Shown: in pieces, positions 1-7,098 of the stretch | Layout: each line of letters opens with the position of its first letter | Position numbering within the stretch: the stretch's first letter is position 1 | Source: an uncultured Caulobacteraceae bacterium | GTDB lineage: Bacteria; Pseudomonadota; Alphaproteobacteria; Caulobacterales; Caulobacteraceae | Assembly (NCBI GenBank): GCA_946480495.1 | Contig: CAMLKO010000014.1 | Coordinates: 1-12,790, forward strand | Direction of reading: 5' to 3' | Length of the DNA: 12,790 nt | Program-made: the position numbers and the translations under genes | Notes under the pieces: generated by a model | Seen by the model: only the letters and a program-made list of their open reading frames with translations | Databases searched by the model: none | Told to the model about the DNA's origin: nothing

Positions 1-571
1 CGGGCAGGCCGGAGACGAGGTTGCCCTCGTGCGCCGCCGTCAGCCGCACCGGTCCCTGCGCCAGCAGCGGCAACAAGGCGAAGAGCGGGATGACCGCCAG
101 ATCCTGCAGCAGCAGCACCCCGAACGCCGCCCGCCCCACCGGCCCCTGCCGCAGGCCCTTCTCGTCGAGCGTCTGCAGCACGATGGCCGTCGAGCTCATC
201 GCCAGCACCAGGCCCACCGCAAGCGCCGTCTGCCAGGGCAGGCCCAGCAGCATGGCCGCCGCGCCGATGGCCAGCGCGGTCGCGGTGACCTGCGCGCCGC
301 CCAGGCCGAATATGGTCTTGCGCATCGACCACAGCAGCGCGGGCCGCACCTCCAGCCCGATCAGAAACAGCAGGATGACGACGCCGAACTCGGCAAACCG
401 CATCACGTCCGCCTGCTGGCCGACCAGCGACAGGGCGAACGGCCCGATCACCGCCCCGGCGATCAGGTAGCCCAGCACCGAACCCAGCCCCAGCCGCTTG
501 GCGATCGGCACCGAGACCACGCCTGCCGCGAGATAGACGAGCGCCTGGATGAGCAGCTGCTGGCCCTGCAT
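1..571 (-). CDS. CPA2-family (Kef-type) monovalent cation:proton antiporter, N-terminal part, cut by the window edge
   Basis: Reading leftward from an ATG at 571, the frame stays open for 190 codons to position 2 and runs off the window. The translation is a string of hydrophobic helices typical of the Na+/H+ exchanger domain of the CPA2 family, inner-membrane proteins that exchange K+ or Na+ for protons. Recognisable landmarks are FLIGLEV at residues 69-75, SSTAIVLQ at 126-133 and LLQDLAVIP at 154-162, the last holding the Gln-Asp pair characteristic of KefB/KefC/YbaL-type proteins. A purine-rich GAGGG lies 4 nt upstream of the ATG. Whether the protein has the C-terminal TrkA-N (RCK) domain that makes a glutathione-gated K+ channel of KefB/C cannot be seen here, so no gene symbol is given. 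It diverges from scoA across 95 nt. Confidence 0.9.
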   Translation of the reverse strand, partial: MQGQQLLIQALVYLAAGVVSVPIAKRLGLGSVLGYLIAGAVIGPFALSLVGQQADVMRFAEFGVVILLFLIGLEVRPALLWSMRKTIFGLGGAQVTATALAIGAAAMLLGLPWQTALAVGLVLAMSSTAIVLQTLDEKGLRQGPVGRAAFGVLLLQDLAVIPLFALLPLLAQGPVRLTAAHEGNLVSGLP

Positions 572-592
572 GCTACCCTCGCTCCGCCGCCG

Positions 593-603
593 GAATATTA
601 TTC
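593..603. promoter_or_regulatory. AT-rich 11-bp palindrome in the divergent kef-like/scoA intergenic region
   Basis: GAATATTATTC is a perfect odd palindrome and the only strongly AT-rich stretch in the 95-nt gap between the two divergent genes. It lies about 20-30 nt upstream of the antiporter ATG and contains TAATAT on the minus strand, a possible -10 element, but no good -35 stands at 16-18 nt. It could be an operator or simply promoter melting sequence. Nothing in the window identifies a binding protein. Confidence 0.2.
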
Positions 604-666
604 ACCAAGGCTTGAATTCCCCGCCTCGCCGCGCGAGACGAAAGCTCCCCCACCGTTGGAGGCCCC

Positions 667-1401
667 ATGGTCGACAAGGTCCGCAAAACCGCCGCCGAAG
701 CGCTCTCGGGCGTGCTGAGAGACGGCATGACCATCATGGCCGGAGGCTTTGGCCTGTGCGGCATCCCCGAGAACCTGATCGCGGCCATCCGCGAGGCGGG
801 GGTGAAGGACCTCACGGTGGTCTCCAACAACTGCGGGGTCGACGACTTCGGCCTCGGCATCCTGCTCGCGGGCGGGCAGATCAAGAAGATGATCAGCTCC
901 TATGTGGGCGAGAACAAGCTGTTCGAGAAGCTCTACCTTTCGGGGGAGCTGGAGCTTGAGTTCAATCCGCAGGGGACGCTGGCCGAACGCATCCGCGCGG
1001 GCGGGGCGGGCATCCCGGCCTTCTTCACGAAAACCGGCGTCGGCACGCTGGTCGCCGAGGGCAAGGAAGTCCGCGAGTTCGACGGCCACCTCTATGTGAT
1101 GGAGCGCGGCCTCACCGCCGACCTTTCCATCGTCAAGGCCTGGAAGGGCGATGCCGAAGGCAACCTCGTCTATCGAAAGACGGCGCGGAACTTCAATCCG
1201 ATGATGGCGACGGCCGGCAAGGTGACCGTCGCCGAGGTCGAGCAGCTGGTCCCCGTCGGCAGCCTCGACAAGGACAACATCCACACGCCCGGCATCTTCG
1301 TCGACCGGATCGTGCAGGGCGCGGTCTACGAGAAGCGCATCGAGCGCGAGACCACCCGGCCGCGCGAGACGGCGGGCGCCGGCGCCGGGGAGGAAGTCTG
1401 A
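667..1401 (+). CDS. scoA: 3-oxoacid CoA-transferase, subunit A (succinyl-CoA:acetoacetate type)
   Basis: This 244-residue protein is the alpha subunit of a class I CoA-transferase, which moves CoA from succinyl-CoA to a 3-oxoacid such as acetoacetate in the cytoplasm and so feeds ketone bodies into acetyl-CoA. Residues 26-38 ([13 protein letters not shown]) are the glycine-rich CoA-transferase signature. The block [19 protein letters not shown] (175-193) is closer to the SCOT/ScoA group than to the 3-oxoadipate transferase PcaI, by memory of those families. GGAGG lies 4 nt before the ATG and fixes the start. The end is slightly longer than usual, with a low-complexity tail AGAGAGEEV. Its TGA stop and the next ATG share one base (TGATG), so the two subunits are probably translated by coupled reinitiation, as expected for a stoichiometric heteromer. 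Confidence 0.93.
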   Translation: MVDKVRKTAAEALSGVLRDGMTIMAGGFGLCGIPENLIAAIREAGVKDLTVVSNNCGVDDFGLGILLAGGQIKKMISSYVGENKLFEKLYLSGELELEFNPQGTLAERIRAGGAGIPAFFTKTGVGTLVAEGKEVREFDGHLYVMERGLTADLSIVKAWKGDAEGNLVYRKTARNFNPMMATAGKVTVAEVEQLVPVGSLDKDNIHTPGIFVDRIVQGAVYEKRIERETTRPRETAGAGAGEEV

Positions 1402-2039
1402 TGGCCTGGACCCGCGACGACCTCGCCGCCCGCGCCGCGCGCGAGCTGCAGGACGGCTTCTACGTGAATCTCGGCATCGGCATCCCGACGCTGGTGGCCA
1501 ATTTCATCCCCGACGGCGTGCACGTCACCCTGCAGAGCGAAAACGGCATGCTCGGCATGGGTCCCTTTCCGTTTGAGGGCGAGGCCGACCCCGACCTGAT
1601 CAACGCCGGCAAGCAGACGATCACCGAGCTTGCGAGCTCGTCCTATTTCTCTTCGGCCGACAGCTTCGGCATGATCCGCGGCGGCCACATCGACCTCTCC
1701 ATCCTCGGCGCCATGCAGGTGGCCGAGAACGGCGACCTCGCCAACTGGATGGTGCCCGGCAAGATGGTCAAGGGCATGGGCGGCGCCATGGACCTCGTCG
1801 CGGGCGTCCGCCGCGTCGTCGTCGTCATGGAGCACACCGAAAAGTCCGGCGCGCCGAAGCTGGTCAAGCGCTGCTCGCTGCCGCTGACCGGCGCGGGCGT
1901 CGTCGACCTCCTGATCACCGACCTCGGCGTCTTCGAGGTCAACCGCGGCAAGGGCGTCGCCCTGATCGAGATCGCGCCCGGCGTCACGGTCGACGAGATC
2001 AAGGCCAGGACCGAAGCGGAGTTCGCGGTCCGGGTGTAA
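1401..2039 (+). CDS. scoB: 3-oxoacid CoA-transferase, subunit B
   Basis: The 212-residue beta subunit carries the active-site signature [11 protein letters not shown] (residues 44-54); Glu47 in SENG is the residue that forms the glutamyl-CoA thioester in this family. Other typical landmarks are [13 protein letters not shown] (23-35), [13 protein letters not shown] near 97-109 and [18 protein letters not shown] around 117-134. The length matches the family, about 210-220. It overlaps scoA by one base and ends with TAA, and 10 nt later the msrA ATG begins, so scoA-scoB-msrA probably form one transcript. In vivo the enzyme would let the cell use acetoacetate from polyhydroxybutyrate or ketogenic amino acids. 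The preferred acceptor cannot be told from sequence alone. Confidence 0.94.
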   Translation: MAWTRDDLAARAARELQDGFYVNLGIGIPTLVANFIPDGVHVTLQSENGMLGMGPFPFEGEADPDLINAGKQTITELASSSYFSSADSFGMIRGGHIDLSILGAMQVAENGDLANWMVPGKMVKGMGGAMDLVAGVRRVVVVMEHTEKSGAPKLVKRCSLPLTGAGVVDLLITDLGVFEVNRGKGVALIEIAPGVTVDEIKARTEAEFAVRV

Positions 2040-2049
2040 GGTGGCGGCC

Positions 2050-2637
2050 ATGAAGCACATCCTCCTCGCCCTGATCGCCGCCCTCGCCGTCGCCTGCTCG
2101 GCCAAGCAGGCCGCCACCGCAGCCCCCGCCCAGACTGAGGCCGCCTACTTCGCCGGCGGCTGTTTCTGGTGCGTCGAGCACGACATGGCGAAGATCCCGG
2201 GCGTGGTGGACGTGGTCTCCGGCTACGCGGGCGGGACCGTGCCCAATCCGACCTACCAGAGCCATGAGGGCTACCGCGAGGCGGTGAAGGTGGTCTTCGA
2301 TCCGGCGAAGGTCAGCTACCGCCAGCTCGTCGACCGCTTCTGGCCGCTGATCGACCCGACCGACGACGGCGGCCAGTTCTGCGACCGGGGCTTTCCCTAC
2401 ACGACCGCCGTCTGGGCGACGACGCAGGCGCAGCTCGAGGCGGCGAAGGCTTCCGAGGCGGCGGCCGCGACGAAGCTGAAGCAGGGCAAAATGCTGACGC
2501 CCATCTTCCGCTTCACCACCTTCTACCCGGCCGAGGGCTACCACCAGGACTTCGCCGAGAAGAACCCGCTGCGCTACAACGTCTACCGCCAGGGCTGCGG
2601 CCGCGACGCCCAGCTGAAGCGGGTCTGGGGCCGCTAG
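2050..2637 (+). CDS. msrA: Peptide-methionine (S)-S-oxide reductase MsrA, with lipoprotein signal peptide
   Basis: The 195-residue protein reduces the S-epimer of methionine sulfoxide in proteins. GGCFWCVE (residues 36-43) holds the nucleophilic Cys38 and the conserved Glu43; DGGQFCDRG (106-114) and EGYHQDF (162-168) are further family landmarks, and Cys183 near the C-terminus is a candidate resolving cysteine. The ATG at 2050 is preferred over a GTG at 2041: AAGGTGG sits 6 nt before the ATG, and this start gives a clean signal MKHILLALIAALAVAC with a lipobox-like AVAC (Cys16), followed by a short Ala/Gln-rich linker. This places it as a lipid-anchored enzyme outside the inner membrane rather than the usual cytosolic MsrA. 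It follows scoB by 10 nt. Its TAG stop shares CTAG with the stop of the convergent glycosyltransferase gene. Confidence 0.95.
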   Translation: MKHILLALIAALAVACSAKQAATAAPAQTEAAYFAGGCFWCVEHDMAKIPGVVDVVSGYAGGTVPNPTYQSHEGYREAVKVVFDPAKVSYRQLVDRFWPLIDPTDDGGQFCDRGFPYTTAVWATTQAQLEAAKASEAAAATKLKQGKMLTPIFRFTTFYPAEGYHQDFAEKNPLRYNVYRQGCGRDAQLKRVWGR

Positions 2638-4124
2638 CGGCGCGGGACCGGCCGGAAGTTTTCGCCCACCAGCAGCTCGGTGCGCCGGGTGTGCTTCGCA
2701 TCCAGCCGCACGCGGGCGATCTCGACGACCTTGGCGGCTTCGAAGTCGGCGAGCATGCGGTCGCGATAGACGCCCTCGTAGCTCGCGCCTAGCACGCGGG
2801 CGCCCAGCGCGGGCGTCAGCGGCGCCTCGGCCTCGGCCTGGTTGCGGGCGACGGGGCCGCTGACCCACATGCGCAGCGGCGGGGCGCCGGCCTGGCCGAA
2901 GACATCGCGGCCGTAGTAGGCGGCCTCGTTGAACAGGAAGCGGTTGTCGACGGCGACGGCGGTGATCGTCGGGTCGGCCTGGGCGAGCGCGGTGATGCTT
3001 TCCACCGTCTGCTCCCAGCCGCGCGCGCGCTTGAAGCTGTTGGCGGCGCCCATGGCGTCGGCGGTCTTCGGATTGGCGACCCACAGGAAGAAGACGGCCG
3101 CGACGAGCGCCTGCAGCCCAAGCCCGCCGATCAGCCACCACTTGGCCCGCCAACGCACCAGCCAGGCGGCGGCCAGCACGGAGCCCGCCACATAGGCGCT
3201 CGCCGCCCAGTTGGCGTTGGAGCGGGAAATGAAGGCCTGGACCGCCACGATGATCAGCGGCGGCAGGGCCCAGCAGAGGAGCAGGACATCCTCCTTCGCC
3301 AGCCGCCTGCGCACGGCCATCACCACCGCCCCGCCGGCCAGCACCGCGAACGGCAGCGGCCCGAAGACCCCGAACTGGGAGCCCAGGAAGTCCAGCAGCT
3401 CCGGCAGGCCGCCGAGGTTGTCGCCCCAGTTGGCGTTGGAGGCGGTATGTTCGAGCGTCGAGAAATGGTGCCGGGCGTTCCAGATGACGTTGGGCGCGAG
3501 GATCGCGGCGAAGGCGGCGATGGCCGCCAGCGCGGTCTTCCAGTCCCAGGCCCGCCGCGCCTCCCGCGAGACGATCAGGTGCAGGGCGATGGCGCCGATC
3601 GCATAGGCGGCGGCGTATTTGCTGAGCATCGCCAGCCCCAGCGCCGCGCCGAGCCCCAGCGCCGCCCGCAGCGACCGGTTCGTCTGCAGGAAGACGTAGG
3701 CCAGCAGCGCCAGCGACAGGAAGAAGAGCAGCGGCGCGTCGGTGGAGATGACCCCGCTCGACAGCTGCACGCCCGGCATCAGGCTGTAGACCAGGCAGGC
3801 GACGACCCCCGTCCGCGCGCCGTACAGCCGCTGCCCCACGCCGTAGAGCGCCAGCGCCGCGCCCGCGTGCAGGATCGGCGCGGCCAGCCGCACGAACGGC
3901 TCGGCGTTCCCGCCCAGCGCCGTCGTCGCCCAGATCAGCCAGGCGATCATCGGCGGCTTGGAGAAGTAGCCGAAATCCAGATGCCGCGACCAAAGCCAGT
4001 ACTGCGCCTCGTCCGGATAGAGCTCCAGCGGGGTCGCAAACAGCACCACCAGCCGCACCAGCGTCAGCAGCGCCACGATGGTGAGGGCGATGCGCCAGGC
4101 GCGGGTCTCGTCGAGCTCGGTCAT
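2634..4124 (-). CDS. Glycosyltransferase family 39 / ArnT-like integral membrane protein (PMT_2 type)
   Basis: The 496-residue protein has about ten or more hydrophobic segments over residues 12-350 and a soluble C-terminal portion to 496, the layout of GT-C fold enzymes that use polyprenyl-phosphate sugars on the periplasmic face. YPDEAQYWLWSR (36-47) contains the Asp38-Glu39 pair expected in the first periplasmic loop as catalytic base, followed by FGYFSKPPMIAW (51-62). A second acidic site, STDAPLLFF, lies at 127-135, and SKYAA at 169-173. These are standard ArnT/PMT_2 landmarks. The acceptor (lipid A, protein or other glycan) is unknown. The start at 4124 is chosen because the hydrophobic and family-like sequence begins with MTELDETRAW; upstream codons to 4274 overlap aguA and look like noise. 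It diverges from aguA by 84 nt. Confidence 0.88.
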   Translation of the reverse strand: MTELDETRAWRIALTIVALLTLVRLVVLFATPLELYPDEAQYWLWSRHLDFGYFSKPPMIAWLIWATTALGGNAEPFVRLAAPILHAGAALALYGVGQRLYGARTGVVACLVYSLMPGVQLSSGVISTDAPLLFFLSLALLAYVFLQTNRSLRAALGLGAALGLAMLSKYAAAYAIGAIALHLIVSREARRAWDWKTALAAIAAFAAILAPNVIWNARHHFSTLEHTASNANWGDNLGGLPELLDFLGSQFGVFGPLPFAVLAGGAVVMAVRRRLAKEDVLLLCWALPPLIIVAVQAFISRSNANWAASAYVAGSVLAAAWLVRWRAKWWLIGGLGLQALVAAVFFLWVANPKTADAMGAANSFKRARGWEQTVESITALAQADPTITAVAVDNRFLFNEAAYYGRDVFGQAGAPPLRMWVSGPVARNQAEAEAPLTPALGARVLGASYEGVYRDRMLADFEAAKVVEIARVRLDAKHTRRTELLVGENFRPVPRR

Positions 4125-4208
4125 GCGGCGCGGACGCTGGCCTGAGCCGCGGCCGCTGTAAAGCGCCGCACTTGACGTAGGGGACCGGCAAGGCCACTTG
4201 CGCGGCCC

Positions 4209-5207
4209 ATGTCGATCACGGTCCCCGCAGAATGGTCGCCGCACAAGGCCATGTGGCTTGGTTTCCCCAGCCACGGCGAGCTTTGGCAGGACGACCTCGA
4301 AGCCGCCCAGGACGAGGTGGCGGCGCTCGCCCGCGCGCTGGCGGGGCCGGGCGGCGAAACCGTGCGCCTGATGGTCTGCGGCGACGAGGCGATGGCGGCC
4401 GCGTCGGCGCGGCTCAAGGACGTCGACGGGATCGAGTTCGTGCCCGGCCGCTTCGGCGACATCTGGCTGCGCGACACCGGCCCGATCTTCACCACGCCGA
4501 CCGAGGCCGCCGCCTTCCGCTTCAACGGCTGGGGCGGCAAGTACGAGCTGGAGGGCGACGACGAGGTCGCCGGCCAGATCGGCGAGGCCTCAGGCGCCGG
4601 GCTGACCCGCTACGACTTCATCCTGGAAGGCGGCGCGCTGGACCACGACGGCCAGGGCACGGTGCTGACCACCCGCCAGTGCCTGCTCAACCCCAACCGC
4701 AACTCCGGCTGGACCGAGGAAACCGCCGAGGCGGCGCTGACGCAGGCGCTGGGCGCGAAAAAGGTGCTGTGGCTGGACGATGGCCTGCGCAACGACCACA
4801 CCGACGGCCACGTCGACAACCTCGCCCGCTTCATCGCGCCCGGCGTCGTCGCCTGCCCGATCGCCTGGGGCAAGGGCGACCCCAACGCCAACCTCTATGA
4901 CGCCACCGCCCAGGCGCTGATGCAGATGACCGACGCGGCGGGCGAGCGCCTGCGCGTCATGCGCATTCCCTCGCCCGGCTGGATCGACGGCGAGGACGGC
5001 CAGCCTGCGCCCGCCTCGCACATGAACTTCATCATCGCCAACCGCGCCGTGATCGTGCCGCTCTACGAGAGCCGCCGCGCCGGCGCCTTCGCCATCGAGG
5101 CGCTGAAGAGCCTGTTTCCCGGGCGGGAGGTGATCGGCCTGCCGTCCACGGCTATCCTGACCGGCGGCGGTTCCTTCCACTGCATCACCCAGCAGGTCCC
5201 GGCATGA
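4209..5207 (+). CDS. aguA: Agmatine deiminase (agmatine iminohydrolase)
   Basis: This 332-residue enzyme hydrolyses agmatine to N-carbamoylputrescine and ammonia, the first step of the arginine-decarboxylase route to putrescine. It belongs to the guanidino-group-modifying (pentein) superfamily. Landmarks: AEWSPHKAMWLGFPSH near the N-terminus, DIWLRDTGPIF, EGGALDHDGQGT, NDHTDGHVDN (195-204, with the catalytic-type His) and the terminal GGGSFHCITQQ (319-329), where Cys325 is the nucleophile. The length is slightly below the usual 340-370. The start is supported by the family-like N-terminus, but the Shine-Dalgarno match is weak. Its TGA overlaps the ATG of aguB in an ATGA, so translation is probably coupled. 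A TTGACG hexamer at 4172-4177 would suit a -35, yet no convincing -10 follows it. Confidence 0.95.
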   Translation: MSITVPAEWSPHKAMWLGFPSHGELWQDDLEAAQDEVAALARALAGPGGETVRLMVCGDEAMAAASARLKDVDGIEFVPGRFGDIWLRDTGPIFTTPTEAAAFRFNGWGGKYELEGDDEVAGQIGEASGAGLTRYDFILEGGALDHDGQGTVLTTRQCLLNPNRNSGWTEETAEAALTQALGAKKVLWLDDGLRNDHTDGHVDNLARFIAPGVVACPIAWGKGDPNANLYDATAQALMQMTDAAGERLRVMRIPSPGWIDGEDGQPAPASHMNFIIANRAVIVPLYESRRAGAFAIEALKSLFPGREVIGLPSTAILTGGGSFHCITQQVPA

Positions 5208-6082
5208 CCAGACGCGTGACGCTTGCGGCCATCCAGACCTCCTACGGCGAGGACATGGCGGCCAATATCAAGAAGACCGCCGGCTTCGTGCGCGAGGCCG
5301 CCGGCAAGGGCGCGCAGGTGATCCTGCCCTCGGAGCTGTTCCAGGGCCCCTACTTCTGCGTCCAGCAGGAGGAGCGGTGGTTCTCGACCGCCTACCCCTG
5401 GCGCGAGCATCCGGCGGTGAAGGCGCTGGGGCCGCTGGCGGGCGAACTCGGCGTCGTCATCCCCATCTCGATCTTCGAGCGGGAAGGCCCGCACTACTTC
5501 AACAGCATCGTCATGGCCGACGCCGACGGCTCGCTGCTGGGCGTCTATCGCAAGAGCCACATCCCCGACGGCCCGGGCTATCAGGAGAAGTACTACTTCC
5601 GACCCGGCGACACCGGCTTCAAGGTCTGGGACACGAAGTTCGCCAGGCTCGGCGTCGGGATCTGCTGGGACCAGTGGTACCCGGAGGCCGCCCGCGCCAT
5701 GACGCTGATGGGCGCCGAGGCGCTGCTCTATCCGACCGCCATCGGCTCGGAGCCGCATGACCCGACGCTGGATACCGCCGCGCCCTGGCGGCGCGCGATG
5801 CAGGGGCACGCGGTCTCCAATGTGATCCCGGTGGTGGGCGCCAACCGCATCGGCTTCGAGCCGTGGGAGAACTATCCCGGCGGCGGCCAGACCTTCTACG
5901 GCTCAAGCTTCATCGCCGACCATCGCGGCGATCTGGTCGCCGAGCTGGGACGCGAAGACGAAGGCGTGCTGAGCGCCGCCTTCGACCTCGACTTCCTCGA
6001 CGCCCACCGCGCCGCCTGGGGCTTCTTCCGCGACCGGCGGCCGGACCTCTACGGGGCGCTCACCAGTCCCCGGCCCGCCTAG
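5204..6082 (+). CDS. aguB: N-carbamoylputrescine amidase
   Basis: This 292-residue nitrilase-superfamily enzyme converts N-carbamoylputrescine to putrescine, CO2 and ammonia, completing the pathway begun by AguA. The Glu-Lys-Cys catalytic triad is visible as Glu44 in LPSELFQGPYF, Lys117 in VYRKSHIPDGPGY and Cys154 in GVGICWDQWYPEAAR. The substrate-recognition segment GSEPHDPTLD and the C-terminal WGFFRDRRPDLY are typical of carbamoylputrescine amidases and help separate it from general omega-amidases and nitrilases. The length fits the family (about 290-300). It starts within aguA (4-nt ATGA overlap), so the two are one transcription unit. Its TAG stop overlaps that of the convergent MaoC gene in the palindrome CTAG (6079-6082), leaving no room for a terminator between coding sequences. 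Confidence 0.95.
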   Translation: MTRRVTLAAIQTSYGEDMAANIKKTAGFVREAAGKGAQVILPSELFQGPYFCVQQEERWFSTAYPWREHPAVKALGPLAGELGVVIPISIFEREGPHYFNSIVMADADGSLLGVYRKSHIPDGPGYQEKYYFRPGDTGFKVWDTKFARLGVGICWDQWYPEAARAMTLMGAEALLYPTAIGSEPHDPTLDTAAPWRRAMQGHAVSNVIPVVGANRIGFEPWENYPGGGQTFYGSSFIADHRGDLVAELGREDEGVLSAAFDLDFLDAHRAAWGFFRDRRPDLYGALTSPRPA

Positions 6083-6933
6083 CCCAGCTCGGACTTGCCG
6101 TTTTTGGCGACCGTCACGCCGCGCTCCTTCACGCGGGCCTCGAACGAGACCACGTCGCCGTCGCGCCACAGGTCGACGGTGACCGTCTCGCCGGGGAACA
6201 CCGGGCTGGAGAAGCGGATGGCGTGGCTCTTGATCTTCGCCGGGTCCATGTCGGCGTAGGCCTGCAGCACCGCGCGGCAGGTGATGCCGTAGGTGCACAG
6301 CCCGTGCAGGATCGGCCGCGGGAAGCCGGCCATCTTGGCGAAGTTCGGGTCGGCGTGCAGCGGGTTGCGGTCGCCCGACAGGCGATAGATCAGCGCCTGG
6401 TTCTCCGTGGTCGGGAAGTCGAGCGAGACGTCCGGCGCGCGGTCCGGAACCTGGTGCGGCTCGGGCGCGCCCTCGGCCGGGCCGCCGAAGCCGCCGTCGC
6501 CGCGGGCGAAGATGGAGCTGGTCAGGGTCGCCAGCAGATCGCCGCTCTTCTTGTCCTTCATGGTCGTCTCGACCACGATGACCGCGCCCTTGCCCGCGCC
6601 CTTGTCCCAGGCGCCCAGCACCCGGCCGTCCAGCTCAACCGTGGCTTCGGTCGGCAGCGGCTTGTGGATCTCGACCTTCTGCTCGCCGTGCACGACCAGC
6701 ATGAAGTTGATGCCCATCAGGCCGGCCGACGGACCCCCGCCCCAGGCCATGCAGGTGGCCATGGTCGGCACGCCCTTCAATCCCGCCTCGAACACGAACG
6801 GCAGTTCGGCCTCGTTCATGGGATCGCTGCCCATGCCGATGCCGAGCGCGTAGAGCATGGTGTCGCGGTCGGTCCACTCGCGCGTCTGCGGCACGCTCTT
6901 GATGTCCAGGATATCCGGATAACTGATCGGCAT
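6079..6933 (-). CDS. Two-hotdog MaoC-family enoyl-CoA hydratase 2 ((R)-specific)
   Basis: The 284-residue protein resembles the hydratase-2 module of peroxisomal multifunctional enzyme 2 and related bacterial proteins that hydrate trans-2-enoyl-CoA to (3R)-hydroxyacyl-CoA. An N-terminal non-catalytic hotdog (about 1-145) is joined by a linker to a C-terminal MaoC hotdog (about 165-284). The hydratase-2 motif is intact: YRLSGDRNPLHADPNFAKMA (183-202), with Asp188 and His193 as the catalytic pair and Asn190 between, followed by GFPRPILHGLCTYG. GGGGAG upstream of the ATG at 6933 supports this start over an in-frame ATG 10 codons earlier at 6963. Natural substrates may be branched, medium- or long-chain acyl-CoAs in fatty-acid or steroid-like breakdown; sequence does not decide. 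It converges on aguB with stop codons overlapping and diverges from the SapC-family gene. Confidence 0.9.
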   Translation of the reverse strand: MPISYPDILDIKSVPQTREWTDRDTMLYALGIGMGSDPMNEAELPFVFEAGLKGVPTMATCMAWGGGPSAGLMGINFMLVVHGEQKVEIHKPLPTEATVELDGRVLGAWDKGAGKGAVIVVETTMKDKKSGDLLATLTSSIFARGDGGFGGPAEGAPEPHQVPDRAPDVSLDFPTTENQALIYRLSGDRNPLHADPNFAKMAGFPRPILHGLCTYGITCRAVLQAYADMDPAKIKSHAIRFSSPVFPGETVTVDLWRDGDVVSFEARVKERGVTVAKNGKSELG

Positions 6934-7003
6934 GGTCTCTCCCCTAGCGAAGGTCCGCGGCATTAGCGCACGCACGGCTGCGGCGGCAAGACGGGCGGTC
7001 GCA

Positions 7004-7032
7004 TTGCCGCTGGGGAGGCGATGGGCTAGAAG
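7004..7032 (+). promoter_or_regulatory. Candidate promoter of the SapC-family gene, housekeeping-sigma motif of Caulobacter type
   Basis: TTGCCGC at 7004-7010 and GCTAGAAG at 7025-7032 are separated by 14 nt. The Caulobacter sigma-73 consensus as I know it is TTGACGS, 10-14 nt, GCTANAWC, so this matches 6 of 7 and 7 of 8 positions. Transcription would start near 7038-7040 and give a leader of about 60 nt. An alternative -10-like TATAGA at 7049-7054 has no partner -35 at normal spacing. Confidence 0.4.
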
Positions 7033-7056
7033 CCCTCTTTCCGCCCTGTATAGAGA

Positions 7057-7074
7057 CCGGTCCGGGGGGACCGG
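7057..7074 (+). other. Perfect GC-rich hairpin in the predicted 5' leader of the SapC-family mRNA
   Basis: CCGGTCC (7057-7063) and GGACCGG (7068-7074) are exact inverted repeats around a GGGG loop. The element lies 24 nt before the ATG at 7099, whose own Shine-Dalgarno match is poor (GAG about 6 nt upstream). No U-run follows, so it is not an intrinsic terminator. It may stabilise the mRNA 5' end or affect ribosome loading; alternatively, as dyad DNA, it may bind a regulator. Confidence 0.35.
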
Positions 7075-7098
7075 CGGCGCCAACCAATCGAGTTCTTC

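Noticed and set aside
2041..2049. GTG at 2041 as the start of msrA
   Set aside because: It adds only three residues, has no ribosome binding site, and the ATG at 2050 has AAGGTGG at good spacing and begins a standard signal peptide.
4172..4177. TTGACG as the -35 of an aguA promoter
   Set aside because: No TATA-like or GCTANAWC-like -10 is found at usable spacing before 4209, so it was not listed as a promoter.
1999..4197. A 732-codon minus-strand frame covering the glycosyltransferase gene and running under msrA
   Set aside because: It is an out-of-frame shadow with Arg/Ala-rich, non-family sequence; the neighbouring frame encodes a clear GT39 protein.
4125..4274. A longer N-terminus for the glycosyltransferase starting at 4274
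   Set aside because: It would overlap the divergent aguA start and adds a charged, family-unlike segment; the membrane protein starts naturally at 4124.
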